Positions 24,749 through 32,737 are shown, counted from the first letter of the stretch. The stretch: 34,708 bases of DNA from Thermomonas sp. (GCF_025993755.1 NZ_JAMQHN010000012.1:1-34708), one strand, 5' to 3'. The notes: generated by a model not told the origin, from the letters alone. Translations and numbers: made by a program.

Positions 24749-25090
24749 ATGAAGTCCCTGTCCACCCTGCTGTCCTCGATCGTCCTGCTGTTCGCCCTGC
24801 TCGGCAACGCGATCGCCGGCGAAACGGTCAACATCAACACCGCTGACGCCGCCACCCTGGATCGCGTGCTGGTCAACGTCGGGCCGGCCAAGGCGCAGGC
24901 CATCGTCGAATACCGCCGCGCCAACGGCGCCTTCCGCAGCCCCGAACAACTCGCCATGGTCAAGGGCATCGGCCTGAAAACCGTTGAACGCAACCGCGAC
25001 CGGATCGTCATCGGGACGGCACGCCCCGCGGTGCAGCCGGCCGGGCAGGCCACTCCCGCGCGCGCACCGCAATCCGTGGCACGGCGATGA
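24749..25090 (+). CDS. ComEA-like helix-hairpin-helix DNA-binding protein
   Basis: Small exported protein of 113 residues. A signal peptide (about 1-22, ending AIA) is followed by the ComEA helix-hairpin-helix repeat (about 26-85: VNINTADAATL, VGPAKAQAIVEYR, LAMVKGIGLKTVERNRDRI) and a Pro/Ala-rich tail. Family members bind incoming DNA in the periplasm during natural transformation. The start ATG 24749 has a strong AAGGAG six bases upstream. The stop overlaps the next start (ATGA). The long folded region upstream may regulate it. Confidence 0.9.
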   Translation: MKSLSTLLSSIVLLFALLGNAIAGETVNINTADAATLDRVLVNVGPAKAQAIVEYRRANGAFRSPEQLAMVKGIGLKTVERNRDRIVIGTARPAVQPAGQATPARAPQSVARR

Positions 25091-25776
25091 ACGCGCTGGC
25101 GGTCGTCAAGCCGAGGAGAGAGGACGTGACCGTCGTCGCAGCGCAGGGAATGCCTGCGCCGGCGGCAAGGATCCTCCGCTCCGGAGACTATCGCCGGATG
25201 CCGTGGAAGAACGGCGCCGGCAGGACTTCGGAAATCCTTTGCGAGCCGACCGCCGGAGACTGGCGCTGGCGGCTGTCGATCGCCGAGATCGAAGTCGCCG
25301 CGCCGTTTTCCTCCTATCCGGGCGTGGATCGCGAGTTGGTGCTGCTGTCGGGCAATGGGATGCGATTGCGCTTCGACGATGGCCAGGTCAGCGAACTGCT
25401 GCCGCCCTATGGCGCACTGCGTTTCCCGGGAGAGCGTCGGTTGGTCGGTGAACCGATCGACGGCCAGAGCCGCGATTTCAACCTGATGTGGAAGCGCGGC
25501 GAGATCGAAGCCTGCCTGTGGCGCCGGCCGCTGGCAGGAACCATGGTGCTGTTCGCGGCGCCAGGCGAAACCTGGGTGGTGCATTTGCTCACGGGTCAGG
25601 GGCGATTCGCCGACGAGTCCGGGCTGGGCGTCATCGATCCGGGCGATACCGCGATCCTGTGCGCCAGTGGCAACGATCGTGTCCGGTTTGCGCTGGATGC
25701 CAGCGGGGAAGCGCTGGTGGCGCACATTCGCGAGATTCGGACCCATCAAGGGACCCGTGACGGCGCTTGCGCCTGA
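25087..25776 (+). CDS. HutD/Ves family protein
   Basis: Cupin-like protein of 229 residues. Family marks include RILRSGDYRRMPWKNGAGRTSEI near the N-terminus in shortened form, WRLSIAEIEVAAPFSSYPGVDR, and FNLMWKRG. HutD is linked to histidine utilisation in pseudomonads and Ves to E. coli cold response; the molecular function is not settled. No other hut genes are nearby. ATG 25087 overlaps the comEA stop by four bases, which implies coupled expression with comEA, an unexpected pairing. An N-terminal extension of about 25 residues precedes the family start. Confidence 0.85.
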   Translation: MNALAVVKPRREDVTVVAAQGMPAPAARILRSGDYRRMPWKNGAGRTSEILCEPTAGDWRWRLSIAEIEVAAPFSSYPGVDRELVLLSGNGMRLRFDDGQVSELLPPYGALRFPGERRLVGEPIDGQSRDFNLMWKRGEIEACLWRRPLAGTMVLFAAPGETWVVHLLTGQGRFADESGLGVIDPGDTAILCASGNDRVRFALDASGEALVAHIREIRTHQGTRDGACA

Positions 25777-25950
25777 GCGCGGAACCCGGAGTCAACGCGG
25801 CGACGAAGGAACCGACGCTGCGGCGGCACAGGGACGTGCCGCACCTGTTTTGACTGGCAACGTCACCGCGGGCGACTGAATCCCGTCGTTGTCCAGCTGC
25901 GGCGATCTTCTCGGACACGCTGGAATCCGCACGGAGGCGCAGCTTGAGGA

Positions 25951-28146
25951 TCAATACCTGTAATTGACCGTCACCCAGGCGCTGCGCGGCGCGCCGGGGC
26001 TGATGTTGTTGTTGCTGTGGGCGCTGGCGAAATAGCGCACGTTGCCGAGGTTCTCGACGTTGACCTGGACTTCCATCGTCGGCGTGACCGTCCAGTACAG
26101 CGCCGCATCGACGCGGGTGAAGGCGGGCAGGGTCACCTGATTGTCCACGTTGGCGTACAGGGCGCCACGGTAGACGATGCCCAGGCCGGCGCCGAAGCGC
26201 GGCGTGAAGTCGTACCGGTTCCACAGCGATGCGGAATGGCGCGGGAGCTGCGCCAGGCGGTTGCCCTTGAGGATCGTCGCCGACTGGGTCGTGGTGATTT
26301 CGCCGGACTGCCAGGCGTAGCCGCCCATCACCTGCCAGGCATCGGTGATGCGCCCGGCCAGGCCGAGCTCGACGCCGCGCGTTTGCTGGCCGTCGATCAG
26401 CAACATGCGGGTGACGTCGTTGGGGTCGACGATGGCGACGTTGCCGCGGTCCAGCCGATAGATGGCGATGCTGGCCTGCAGGTCGCGGCGGATGTCCCAC
26501 TTGGCACCGATTTCGCGGTTGCGGAAGCTCTCGGGCTTCAGCGCCGCGTTGCTGGCGGTGAGGGAGGCGAGTTGGTCGCCGGAGCGCGGCTGGAACGCGC
26601 GGCTGTAGCTGGCGTAGATCGAGACATCGGCGCTCGGCTTGAAGACCAGGCCGGCGCGCGGCGACAGCATGTGGTCGCGGCTGCGGAAGACCTGGCCGTC
26701 GCGGTTGTTGCGCAAGTCGACCCGGAAGTCGTCGTAGCGCAGGCCCACGATGGCCTGCCATTGCGGCGAGAACTCGATCTGGTCCTGCAGGTAGATCGCG
26801 CCGATTCTGGCAGTGGTGTGGTTGTCGGCGTCGGTCGCGCTCTGGTGGAAATCGACCGCGACGTCGACATTGGGCGAGGCCAGCGAGACCACGTTGGCTC
26901 CGGGTGCGAAATAACCGGTCATGCGGAAATTGTCGTTGGCCTGGTATCCGAGCTCGCTGCCGAGGAGCACGGTGTGGCGCATTCCCATGCCCGAGGTCTC
27001 CCAGACCAGATCGGTCTGGTTGAAGACATTGGTGCGCCGGGTCGCATGGTTGTAGGCCGACAGCGTGACCGTGGTGCCGCCGGCGCCGACGGCACCGGGG
27101 TAGACGTTCTGGTAGAACTTGTCGTAGTCGGCCCAGCGCAGATGATTGCGCAGGCTCAGGTTTCCGGTGAAGGCGTGCTGTAGGGTGGCGTCGAAGGCGT
27201 CGACGTCGGCGGTGGCGAAGCTGGCGTCGGGATTGCCGAAGAAGGTCGAGGGGTCGACATCGACCGGGCGCCCCTGGAAGGAAGGCACGCCGCGATCGGC
27301 AGTGCGGCTGTCGTGGAAGCGCTCGTAGGAGAGCAGCAGCGAAGTCGAGCCGCCGAAGTCGACGTTGAACGCCGGGTTGATGCCGTAGCGCTTCAGGTAG
27401 GCGTCGTCGCGGAAGCTGTCGGAATTCTCATAGACGGCGTTGATGCGGAAACCCGCGGCATCGCCGATTCCGATGCCGTAGTCGATGGTTCCCCGGCGGC
27501 GCAGGCCGGAGCCGAACTGGGCGGTGCCACTGCGATGTTCCATGCCATCGGCGGCGCGGGTGATGCGGTTGATGACGCCGCCACTGCCACCGCGTCCGAA
27601 GGCCAGCGCGTTCGGCCCTTTGAGCGCCTCGATCCGGTCGAGGTTGTACATGTCCCGGTAGTACTGGACGTCGTCGCGGATGCCGTCGACGTAGAAATCC
27701 CCGGTGGTGCTGATGCCGCGCATCACCGGCGTGTCGCGGTTGCCTTCGCCCTGTGCGGTGCCGATCCCAGGCATGTAGCGGAAGGCGTCGCCGAGGCTGT
27801 GCATGGCCTGATCGGCGGCCAGCTTGTCGGTGACGACGGTGACTGCCTGCGGTACGTTCAGCAGGGCGGTATTGGTGCGGGTCGCGCCGCGGGTGCTGCG
27901 CACGTTGTAGTCGGGCAGGTAGCGTTGGCCGATCACCACCACGCCGTCCAGCTGGGTGGTGCCGTCGTTCTGCGCGGCCTGCGGCGTTGCGATATCTGCA
28001 GACGGGCTGGCGGCTGCTGTTCCCGTCGTCGGTTGGACGGCCTCCGGCCGGTCCGTGCCGGTACCCGCCAGGGCGGGCATGCACAGGCTCAGACCAACGG
28101 TCAGGGTGAGGGTTGCACTCGACAGCGCGCACGGGTGCGACGACAT
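25951..28146 (-). CDS. TonB-dependent siderophore receptor
   Basis: Outer-membrane receptor of 731 residues for ferric siderophore uptake. It has a signal peptide (about 1-27), a spacer, a TonB-box-like LDGVVVIGQ, a plug domain with NVPQAVTVVTDKL, MRGISTTGDFYVDGIRDD and RIEALKGPNALAFGRGGSGGVINRITR, and a 22-strand-type barrel ending in the aromatic NYRY. The FhuE/FoxA-like branch is suggested by the plug motifs; the siderophore is unknown. ATG 28146 has AAGGGA five bases upstream. The promoter carries a Fur-type palindrome, so iron repression is likely. No siderophore biosynthesis or ABC transporter genes are nearby. Confidence 0.93.
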   Translation of the reverse strand: MSSHPCALSSATLTLTVGLSLCMPALAGTGTDRPEAVQPTTGTAAASPSADIATPQAAQNDGTTQLDGVVVIGQRYLPDYNVRSTRGATRTNTALLNVPQAVTVVTDKLAADQAMHSLGDAFRYMPGIGTAQGEGNRDTPVMRGISTTGDFYVDGIRDDVQYYRDMYNLDRIEALKGPNALAFGRGGSGGVINRITRAADGMEHRSGTAQFGSGLRRRGTIDYGIGIGDAAGFRINAVYENSDSFRDDAYLKRYGINPAFNVDFGGSTSLLLSYERFHDSRTADRGVPSFQGRPVDVDPSTFFGNPDASFATADVDAFDATLQHAFTGNLSLRNHLRWADYDKFYQNVYPGAVGAGGTTVTLSAYNHATRRTNVFNQTDLVWETSGMGMRHTVLLGSELGYQANDNFRMTGYFAPGANVVSLASPNVDVAVDFHQSATDADNHTTARIGAIYLQDQIEFSPQWQAIVGLRYDDFRVDLRNNRDGQVFRSRDHMLSPRAGLVFKPSADVSIYASYSRAFQPRSGDQLASLTASNAALKPESFRNREIGAKWDIRRDLQASIAIYRLDRGNVAIVDPNDVTRMLLIDGQQTRGVELGLAGRITDAWQVMGGYAWQSGEITTTQSATILKGNRLAQLPRHSASLWNRYDFTPRFGAGLGIVYRGALYANVDNQVTLPAFTRVDAALYWTVTPTMEVQVNVENLGNVRYFASAHSNNNISPGAPRSAWVTVNYRY

Positions 28147-28191
28147 GGGATCCCTTGTGTCCGAGGCGACATCGGGTCGCCGTTTGCGCAA

Positions 28192-28220
28192 ATGATAATG
28201 CGAGCGATTCGCATGTGCAA
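28192..28220 (-). promoter_or_regulatory. Fur-type operator inside the siderophore receptor promoter
   Basis: On the minus strand TTGCAC (28215-28220) and TATCAT (28192-28197) are 17 bases apart. The spacer is exactly filled by the palindrome ATGCGA-n5-TCGCAT (28198-28214), and the adjoining AATGATAATGCGA on the plus strand resembles a Fur box. Fur binding here would block RNA polymerase. Confidence 0.75.
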
Positions 28221-28302
28221 TAAAAATCCAGACACGAGGATTTCGAACCGATGCAGAGTCACCGCAGTCCGCGGCCGCCTGGGGGCGCGAATCCGGTTGT
28301 CG

Positions 28303-29016
28303 TCACTCTCGAGCGTCGGGCGACGGCGCAGCGTTCAGGTTGCCGACTTCCACCGCCACCACGCCCTCCATCCGGCGCAGGGCATCCGCCTTGGCGAGAA
28401 GTTCGGCGCGGGGTCGCGGTGGGTCGCATTCGAGTTCAACCACGTCCAGCCCGTCGCCGTCGCGGCGCAAGGTGACGGTGGACATTTCCAGTCCGGCGTC
28501 GGCGATGGCTTCTTCCAGCCGCGCCAGCGGCGTGCCGCCCGCCAGTCGCAGGCGGACGTGGTTGTTGCGGAAATTGCGGCGCAGATAGCGCCGCTCCAGC
28601 GGCTTGAGGATGGCCAGGATGATCCACATCAGCGCCGTGCCCAGGGCGGCGGCAAGGTACATGCCGGCGCCGGAGGCCAGGCCGACCGCGGCAACGGCCC
28701 ACAGGCCTGCTGCGGTCGTCAGGCCGCGGATCACCTGCTCGCGCTGCAGGAACAGGATGGTGCCGGCGCCGAGGAACCCGATGCCGCTGATGACCTGCGC
28801 GGCGATTCGGGAAGGATCCAGGACGATGGCCGGGCGCCCGAGTACGTCCTGGAAGCCGTAGGTCGACACCAGCATGGTGAGCGCAGCGCCGACGCAGACC
28901 AGCATGTGGGTGCGCAGACCCGCCGCCCATTCGTGGTGCTCGCGGTTGACCCCGATGACCCCGCTGAGCGCGGCCGCCAGGATCAGACGCAGCCCCATTT
29001 CCCACCATGCAATCAT
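28303..29016 (-). CDS. MgtC/SapB family membrane protein
   Basis: Inner-membrane protein of 237 residues with four or five hydrophobic segments in the first 140 residues (MgtC core: GVIGVNREHHEWAAGLRTHMLV in shortened form, VISGIGFLGAGTI, GLTTAAGLWAVAAVGLA). A soluble ACT-like C-terminal domain spans about 150-237. MgtC proteins are tied to magnesium and phosphate homeostasis; this version with the C-terminal domain is common in environmental bacteria. ATG 29016 has GAGGAG eight bases upstream. It lies 21 bases after the Rieske gene and is probably the last gene of GNAT-Rieske-MgtC. Confidence 0.92.
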   Translation of the reverse strand: MIAWWEMGLRLILAAALSGVIGVNREHHEWAAGLRTHMLVCVGAALTMLVSTYGFQDVLGRPAIVLDPSRIAAQVISGIGFLGAGTILFLQREQVIRGLTTAAGLWAVAAVGLASGAGMYLAAALGTALMWIILAILKPLERRYLRRNFRNNHVRLRLAGGTPLARLEEAIADAGLEMSTVTLRRDGDGLDVVELECDPPRPRAELLAKADALRRMEGVVAVEVGNLNAAPSPDARE

Positions 29017-29037
29017 CGGCGTGGCTCCTCGGGCATC

Positions 29038-29373
29038 TCAATCGTCGCGATCGTCGCGCACATACACCCGGCCGTCTTCGACCTTGACCGGGAACTTGAT
29101 CACGGGCTCGTGTGCCGGGGCGCACAGCGCGCGGCCGTCCTGCACGTCGAAGCGGGCACCGTGCAGTACGCATTCGATCTCGCCGCTGGCGGCATCGAAA
29201 TGGCCGACCGATAGTTCGAAATCCTCGTGCGAACAGCGATCCTCGTAGGCGTAGAGGTCGCCGTCGAGGTTGAATACGACGATCTGCACGCCGGAGACCT
29301 CGTCGAAGGCGACCTGCATCTCGCCGGGCAGCAGCTCGGCGGTGGTGCAGACGAAGGTCCATCCTCCGCTCAT
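29038..29373 (-). CDS. Rieske [2Fe-2S] ferredoxin-like protein
   Basis: Small soluble electron carrier of 111 residues. Cluster ligands are Cys47 and His49 in CSHEDF and Cys68 and His71 in CVLHGARFD, the Rieske CxH...CxxH pattern. Similar stand-alone proteins serve as ferredoxins of ring-hydroxylating dioxygenases or as NirD-like subunits; no oxygenase or reductase is nearby, so its partner is unknown. ATG 29373 overlaps the GNAT stop as ATGA, so the two are translationally coupled. Confidence 0.93.
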   Translation of the reverse strand: MSGGWTFVCTTAELLPGEMQVAFDEVSGVQIVVFNLDGDLYAYEDRCSHEDFELSVGHFDAASGEIECVLHGARFDVQDGRALCAPAHEPVIKFPVKVEDGRVYVRDDRDD

Positions 29374-29924
29374 GCCGCGCACTCCACAACCAGAGGCTTC
29401 TCGAGAACCACGAAGCGCAGGTCGTCGCGCTTCGGCAGTCCGAAACGCGGGTCGCCGTAGGGGAAGGGCCTGGTCTCCCCGGTGGCGCTGTAGCCGCGGC
29501 GTCGGTACCAGTCGATCAGCTCCGGGCGCTGTTCGATCACGGTCATGCGCAGCGCCGGAAGTCGCCATTCGTCGGCCGCGATGCGCTCGCACTCCGCGAG
29601 AATCCTCGACCCCAACCCCGATCGCTGCAATTCGGGAGCCACCGCGAACATGCCGAAATAACCGGCGTCGCCGTCGCGGCAGACGTGGGCGCAGGCGATC
29701 GGTGTCGCTTCATCCTCGGCGACGAGCACGCGGCTCTGTGGCCTGGCGATGTCCGCGCGCAGGACTTCCGGATCGATCCGCTCGCCGTCGAGCAGGTCGG
29801 CCTCGGTGGTCCAGCCGGCGCGGCTGGCCTCGCCGCGATAGCAGCGCGTGACCAGCGCCACCAGCGCGGGGACGTCGTCCAGGGTGGCGGCGCGCAGCGG
29901 CGTCGCGGAGTTCAAGGCATCCAT
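29370..29924 (-). CDS. GNAT family N-acetyltransferase
   Basis: Acetyltransferase of 184 residues using acetyl-CoA. The acetyl-CoA loop is FAVAPELQRSGLGSRIL (about 113-129), followed by the conserved YRRRGYSATGE segment near 145. The acceptor substrate is unknown. It starts nine bases after the barstar stop, but a TAGCAT hexamer six bases upstream of the ATG, with no Shine-Dalgarno, suggests its own leaderless transcript. It heads a tight set with the Rieske and MgtC genes. Confidence 0.9.
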   Translation of the reverse strand: MDALNSATPLRAATLDDVPALVALVTRCYRGEASRAGWTTEADLLDGERIDPEVLRADIARPQSRVLVAEDEATPIACAHVCRDGDAGYFGMFAVAPELQRSGLGSRILAECERIAADEWRLPALRMTVIEQRPELIDWYRRRGYSATGETRPFPYGDPRFGLPKRDDLRFVVLEKPLVVECAA

Positions 29925-29936
29925 GCGGCAATGCTA
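29925..29936 (-). promoter_or_regulatory. -10 box for the GNAT gene (probable leaderless transcript)
   Basis: TAGCAT on the minus strand (29931-29936), then six bases and the ATG. The TAG of the hexamer is also the stop codon of the barstar gene. No clear -35. Confidence 0.3.
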
Positions 29937-30383
29937 GCGCGGATCGGATGAATTCCCCGGCACGCGCAGCGCGCTGTCCGGCAAGGTGAAGACGGCGCGG
30001 AACGGGATGCCGCGTGCTTTCCAGAACCGTGAGGCATCCTCGAGGATTTCCAGCAAGATCGTCAGGCTGGATGGATCCCGGGCGCGCAGGGCGCTGGCGT
30101 GGGTGAACATCAGGACGTATCCGCCGGCTTCGTGCAGCCAGCCCAGGTCGCGCAGCTGGTCTGCCAGCGCGTCCCAGTTCCGGCCTTGCTCCGCGGGCGT
30201 GCGCAGCGCGCGGGCGAGGCGCTTGAGCAGTCCGGTCTTGCTTTGGCAGGCACGCAGATCGACGGGCAAGACCTGCAGACTGGCCGCATTGGCCGCGACA
30301 TTCAGCGCATCGATCTCGATCGCGGCAATGCTGGCAATGCCGTTGCGGGCCGGGTCCGCCAGATCGCGGGCAATCGGATTCAT
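29934..30383 (-). CDS. Barstar family RNase inhibitor
   Basis: Cytoplasmic inhibitor of the adjacent barnase-type RNase. At 149 residues it has an N-terminal extension (about 1-38) before the barstar fold: LPVDLRACQSKTGLLKRLARAL then GRNWDALADQL. Asp71 and Asp75 in WDALAD match the barstar Asp35/Asp39 pair that occupies the barnase active site. Its ATG overlaps the RNase stop (ATGA), so the inhibitor is co-expressed with the toxin. No signal peptide. Confidence 0.88.
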   Translation of the reverse strand: MNPIARDLADPARNGIASIAAIEIDALNVAANAASLQVLPVDLRACQSKTGLLKRLARALRTPAEQGRNWDALADQLRDLGWLHEAGGYVLMFTHASALRARDPSSLTILLEILEDASRFWKARGIPFRAVFTLPDSALRVPGNSSDPR

Positions 30384-30859
30384 GGAGGCGCGTCCTCGAT
30401 GTCGAAGCGGCGGAAGCTGCGGTAGTGGTCGGCGCTGTAGTACCAGACCTGCGGCGGCGTGCCGCCGGTGACGATGCGACGCGTGCCGCGGTGCGACAGG
30501 CCGGGCGTCGGCACCGTGTACTCGCGATACCAGCCGCGCGGCTGGCGGGGCAGGCGACCTTCGTAGTTGCCGAAAACGCTGCCGTCCTGCGCGTTGGGAA
30601 AGGGTCCGCCGCGCCGGATGCGGGAAACGACCTCGCCCGCTTCAGGCGGCAGGAAGTCCGGCAGACCCGGCGACGGTGGGCGCGAGGCGGGATCGGCCCG
30701 TGGTGCAGGCGTAATTCCGACGCCTGCGGGATTTGCGACATCGGCGCTCGCGTTGATCCAGTCTGGCGTCGATGCGCTGGTGTTCGTCTGCAGCTGTCGC
30801 CAGCCGAACACCAGCGCAATGGCAAGGAGCAGCCAGACGAGGGTCGGGGATTTGCGCAT
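30380..30859 (-). CDS. Barnase-type (N1/T1) guanine-specific ribonuclease, exported
   Basis: RNA-cleaving enzyme of 159 residues. An N-terminal hydrophobic segment (about 7-20) acts as signal or anchor, followed by a Pro-rich linker (about 40-68) and the RNase domain (about 69-155): IRRGGPFPNAQDGSVFGN, YREYTVPTPG with catalytic Glu113, RRIVTGG with the catalytic Arg, and DHYRSF with His145. All residues needed for activity appear intact. It is paired with barstar downstream. No ribosome site precedes ATG 30859; TATCCT six bases upstream suggests a leaderless transcript. Likely roles are nutrient RNA breakdown outside the cell or attack on neighbours; no secretion-system or adhesin domain is fused. 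Confidence 0.9.
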   Translation of the reverse strand: MRKSPTLVWLLLAIALVFGWRQLQTNTSASTPDWINASADVANPAGVGITPAPRADPASRPPSPGLPDFLPPEAGEVVSRIRRGGPFPNAQDGSVFGNYEGRLPRQPRGWYREYTVPTPGLSHRGTRRIVTGGTPPQVWYYSADHYRSFRRFDIEDAPP

Positions 30860-30871
30860 CCGGCAAGGATA
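30860..30871 (-). promoter_or_regulatory. -10 box for the barnase gene (probable leaderless transcript)
   Basis: TATCCT on the minus strand (30866-30871) followed by six bases and the ATG. No -35 of note. Confidence 0.3.
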
Positions 30872-30948
30872 GCGTTGCCGGCATGGTGCGCGGGCGGCGC
30901 TTGCCCCGTTCATGCGAACATGTCTGCAACCTTTCCGGCAAAACCGTC

Positions 30949-31584
30949 ATGCGCACCGTTCTGTATTACGCCCCGGGTTCCGCCAGCTTCCTCGTGCACT
31001 GGCTGATGATCGAGTTCGGCATGGACTACGAATTGCGGCGGGTGGATTTCGACAGCGACGCACAGAAATCGCCGGAATATCTGGCCCTCAATCCGAACGG
31101 CGTCGTTCCGACCCTGGTGATCGACGGCAAAGCGCTGCACGAGGCGCCGGCGCTGGCTATGTGGCTGGCCGAGCGGCATCCGCAGTGGGGTTTCGCGCCG
31201 GCGCCAGACGACCCGCGCCGGTTTGAATTCCTGCAATGGATGTTCGATCTGGCCAACGAAGTGCAGCCGCTGGTGCGACAGTGGTGGTTTCCCAATCCGG
31301 TGGCCGGCCCTGAGCAGCGCGAGGCGGTCAAGACGCACGCCGGACGGCGTCTGGCCGGACACTGGCGGCGGATCAACGCCCATCTTGCGGCCCATGGCCC
31401 GTATCTGCTCGGTGCCGAACCGACGGTGCCGGATTTCTTCCTTGTCCTGCTGATGCGGATCGGCCGCAAGATGGAGGCATCGGCGCTGGAATTTCCGCAC
31501 CTGGCCGAATTGGCGCGACGGATGACCGCGCGGCCGACGTTCGCGACGTTGTACCAACGCGAGGGGCTGAGCGAGTGGCCATGA
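30949..31584 (+). CDS. Glutathione S-transferase family protein
   Basis: Cytosolic GST of 211 residues. The N-terminal thioredoxin-like domain (about 1-80) begins VLYYAPGSASFLVHW and contains NPNGVVPTLVIDG (cis-Pro) and LHEAPALAMWLAERHP (glutathione-binding segment). A helical C-terminal domain (about 90-205) includes GAEPTVPDFFLVLLM, the conserved N-capping Asp region. Substrate not predictable. ATG 30949 is chosen because the fold begins there; no clear ribosome site. The gap of 89 bases to the divergent barnase start must hold both promoters. Confidence 0.92.
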   Translation: MRTVLYYAPGSASFLVHWLMIEFGMDYELRRVDFDSDAQKSPEYLALNPNGVVPTLVIDGKALHEAPALAMWLAERHPQWGFAPAPDDPRRFEFLQWMFDLANEVQPLVRQWWFPNPVAGPEQREAVKTHAGRRLAGHWRRINAHLAAHGPYLLGAEPTVPDFFLVLLMRIGRKMEASALEFPHLAELARRMTARPTFATLYQREGLSEWP

Positions 31585-31611
31585 CCCGCGTGCCCGCGGC
31601 GGAGCGCTGAG

Positions 31612-32220
31612 GTGCAACTGTCCGTCACCCTCATCGTCGTTGGCCTGACCGTGCTGGTGTCCTGGCGCGCATTCCACGACCGCACGCTGCTGGAGCGGTT
31701 GTTGCTGTGGCCGCCAGCGGTTCAACGCCGGCGCCAGTATGACCGGCTGCTGACCTATGGCTTCGTCCACGCCGACTGGACCCACCTGTTGTTCAACATG
31801 ATCACGCTGTGGTCGTTCGGAAGCGCGGTGGAACAGGTGTATTCGGCATGGTTCTCGCCGCTGGGATATGCGCTGTTCTACCTGTCGGCGATCGTGGTCT
31901 CGATTCTTCCGACGTTCATTGTGCAACGCAAAAATCCCGGCTACCGGAGCCTAGGCGCGTCCGGCGGCGTGTCGGCTGTTTTGTTTGCCTTCATTTTGTT
32001 CGACCCCTGGTCGAAGCTGATCATCTTCCCTCTGCCGATCCCGATTCCGGCCATCCTGTTCGCTGTTTTGTACGTCGGCTACAGCCTGTGGATGGATCGT
32101 CGTGGGGGCGACAACGTCAATCACAGCGCGCACCTGTGGGGCGCTGCCTATGGGGTTTTGCTCACGCTGGCGCTGCAGCCGCGGGTGCTTGGGCATTTCC
32201 TGCAGCAGCTGACCGGCTGA
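31612..32220 (+). CDS. Rhomboid family intramembrane serine protease
   Basis: Membrane protease of 202 residues with six hydrophobic segments, the basic rhomboid core. The catalytic pair is Ser118 in LGASGGVSAV and His174 in NHSAHLWGA, with the oxyanion Asn in HADWTHLLFNM. No extra cytoplasmic domain. The start is GTG 31612 with GGAG seven bases upstream. It follows the GST gene by 27 bases on the same strand. Substrates unknown. Confidence 0.93.
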   Translation: MQLSVTLIVVGLTVLVSWRAFHDRTLLERLLLWPPAVQRRRQYDRLLTYGFVHADWTHLLFNMITLWSFGSAVEQVYSAWFSPLGYALFYLSAIVVSILPTFIVQRKNPGYRSLGASGGVSAVLFAFILFDPWSKLIIFPLPIPIPAILFAVLYVGYSLWMDRRGGDNVNHSAHLWGAAYGVLLTLALQPRVLGHFLQQLTG

Positions 32221-32368
32221 GGGGGACCTGCGCCTTGGGCGTCGACAGCCGGAGGCGTGGCGGCGGTTGAGCCGGCCCTCCGCCCCGTCCCGCCGGGCTT
32301 GGAAAAAAATGCGCTGAAATCCACACTTTCCCCCAAAAACAGGGTAAGGTGCGCGCACTGTTTCAAGC

Positions 32369-32424
32369 GGGATCACGGTACATCGTGACCCGATGCGGTA
32401 GATCGGCTGCGATCCGCTACATCG
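32369..32424 (+). promoter_or_regulatory. Folded 5' leader of cspA (two hairpins)
   Basis: Hairpin 1 (32369-32391): GGG, one bulged A, TCACG, six-base loop, CGTGA, CCC. Hairpin 2 (32391-32424): outer CGATG/CATCG and inner GATCG/CGATC joined by a partly G-U paired internal loop. TACATCGTG occurs twice (32379-32387 and 32418-32426). Cold-shock mRNAs commonly have long folded leaders that act as thermosensors. The gap 32221-32505 holds this leader and, upstream, an A-rich patch near 32304-32350 that may contain the promoter. Confidence 0.5.
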
Positions 32425-32505
32425 TGTGCGTTACCCCTTGCTCGACAGTCGCGGTTCGAATTTTCGGATCGTGTTTCCATGACCCACTGTTTCAGGAGTA
32501 ACAAC

Positions 32506-32715
32506 ATGTCTGATCGTCAGTCCGGAACCGTCAAATGGTTCAACGACGCCAAGGGCTTCGGCTTCATCACCCCCGAGTCCGGCCCGGACGTCTTCGTCCA
32601 CTTCCGCTCGATCCAGGGCACCGGCTTCCGCTCGCTGCAGGAAGGCCAGAAGGTGACTTTCAAGGTCGTGCAGGGCCAGAAGGGCCTGCAGGCGGACGAA
32701 GTGCAGGCGGCGTAA
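32506..32715 (+). CDS. cspA: Cold-shock protein CspA family
   Basis: Single-stranded nucleic-acid-binding protein of 69 residues that melts RNA structure. Both RNA-binding motifs are present: RNP1 KGFGFI and RNP2 VFVHF, after the usual GTVKWFND start. ATG 32506 has AGGAG seven bases upstream. A folded leader precedes it and a strong terminator follows 22 bases after the stop, so it is a single-gene unit. Whether it is cold-induced or constitutive cannot be read from the protein. Confidence 0.97.
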   Translation: MSDRQSGTVKWFNDAKGFGFITPESGPDVFVHFRSIQGTGFRSLQEGQKVTFKVVQGQKGLQADEVQAA

Positions 32716-32737
32716 GTCGCAACACCGCGTCAACGAG

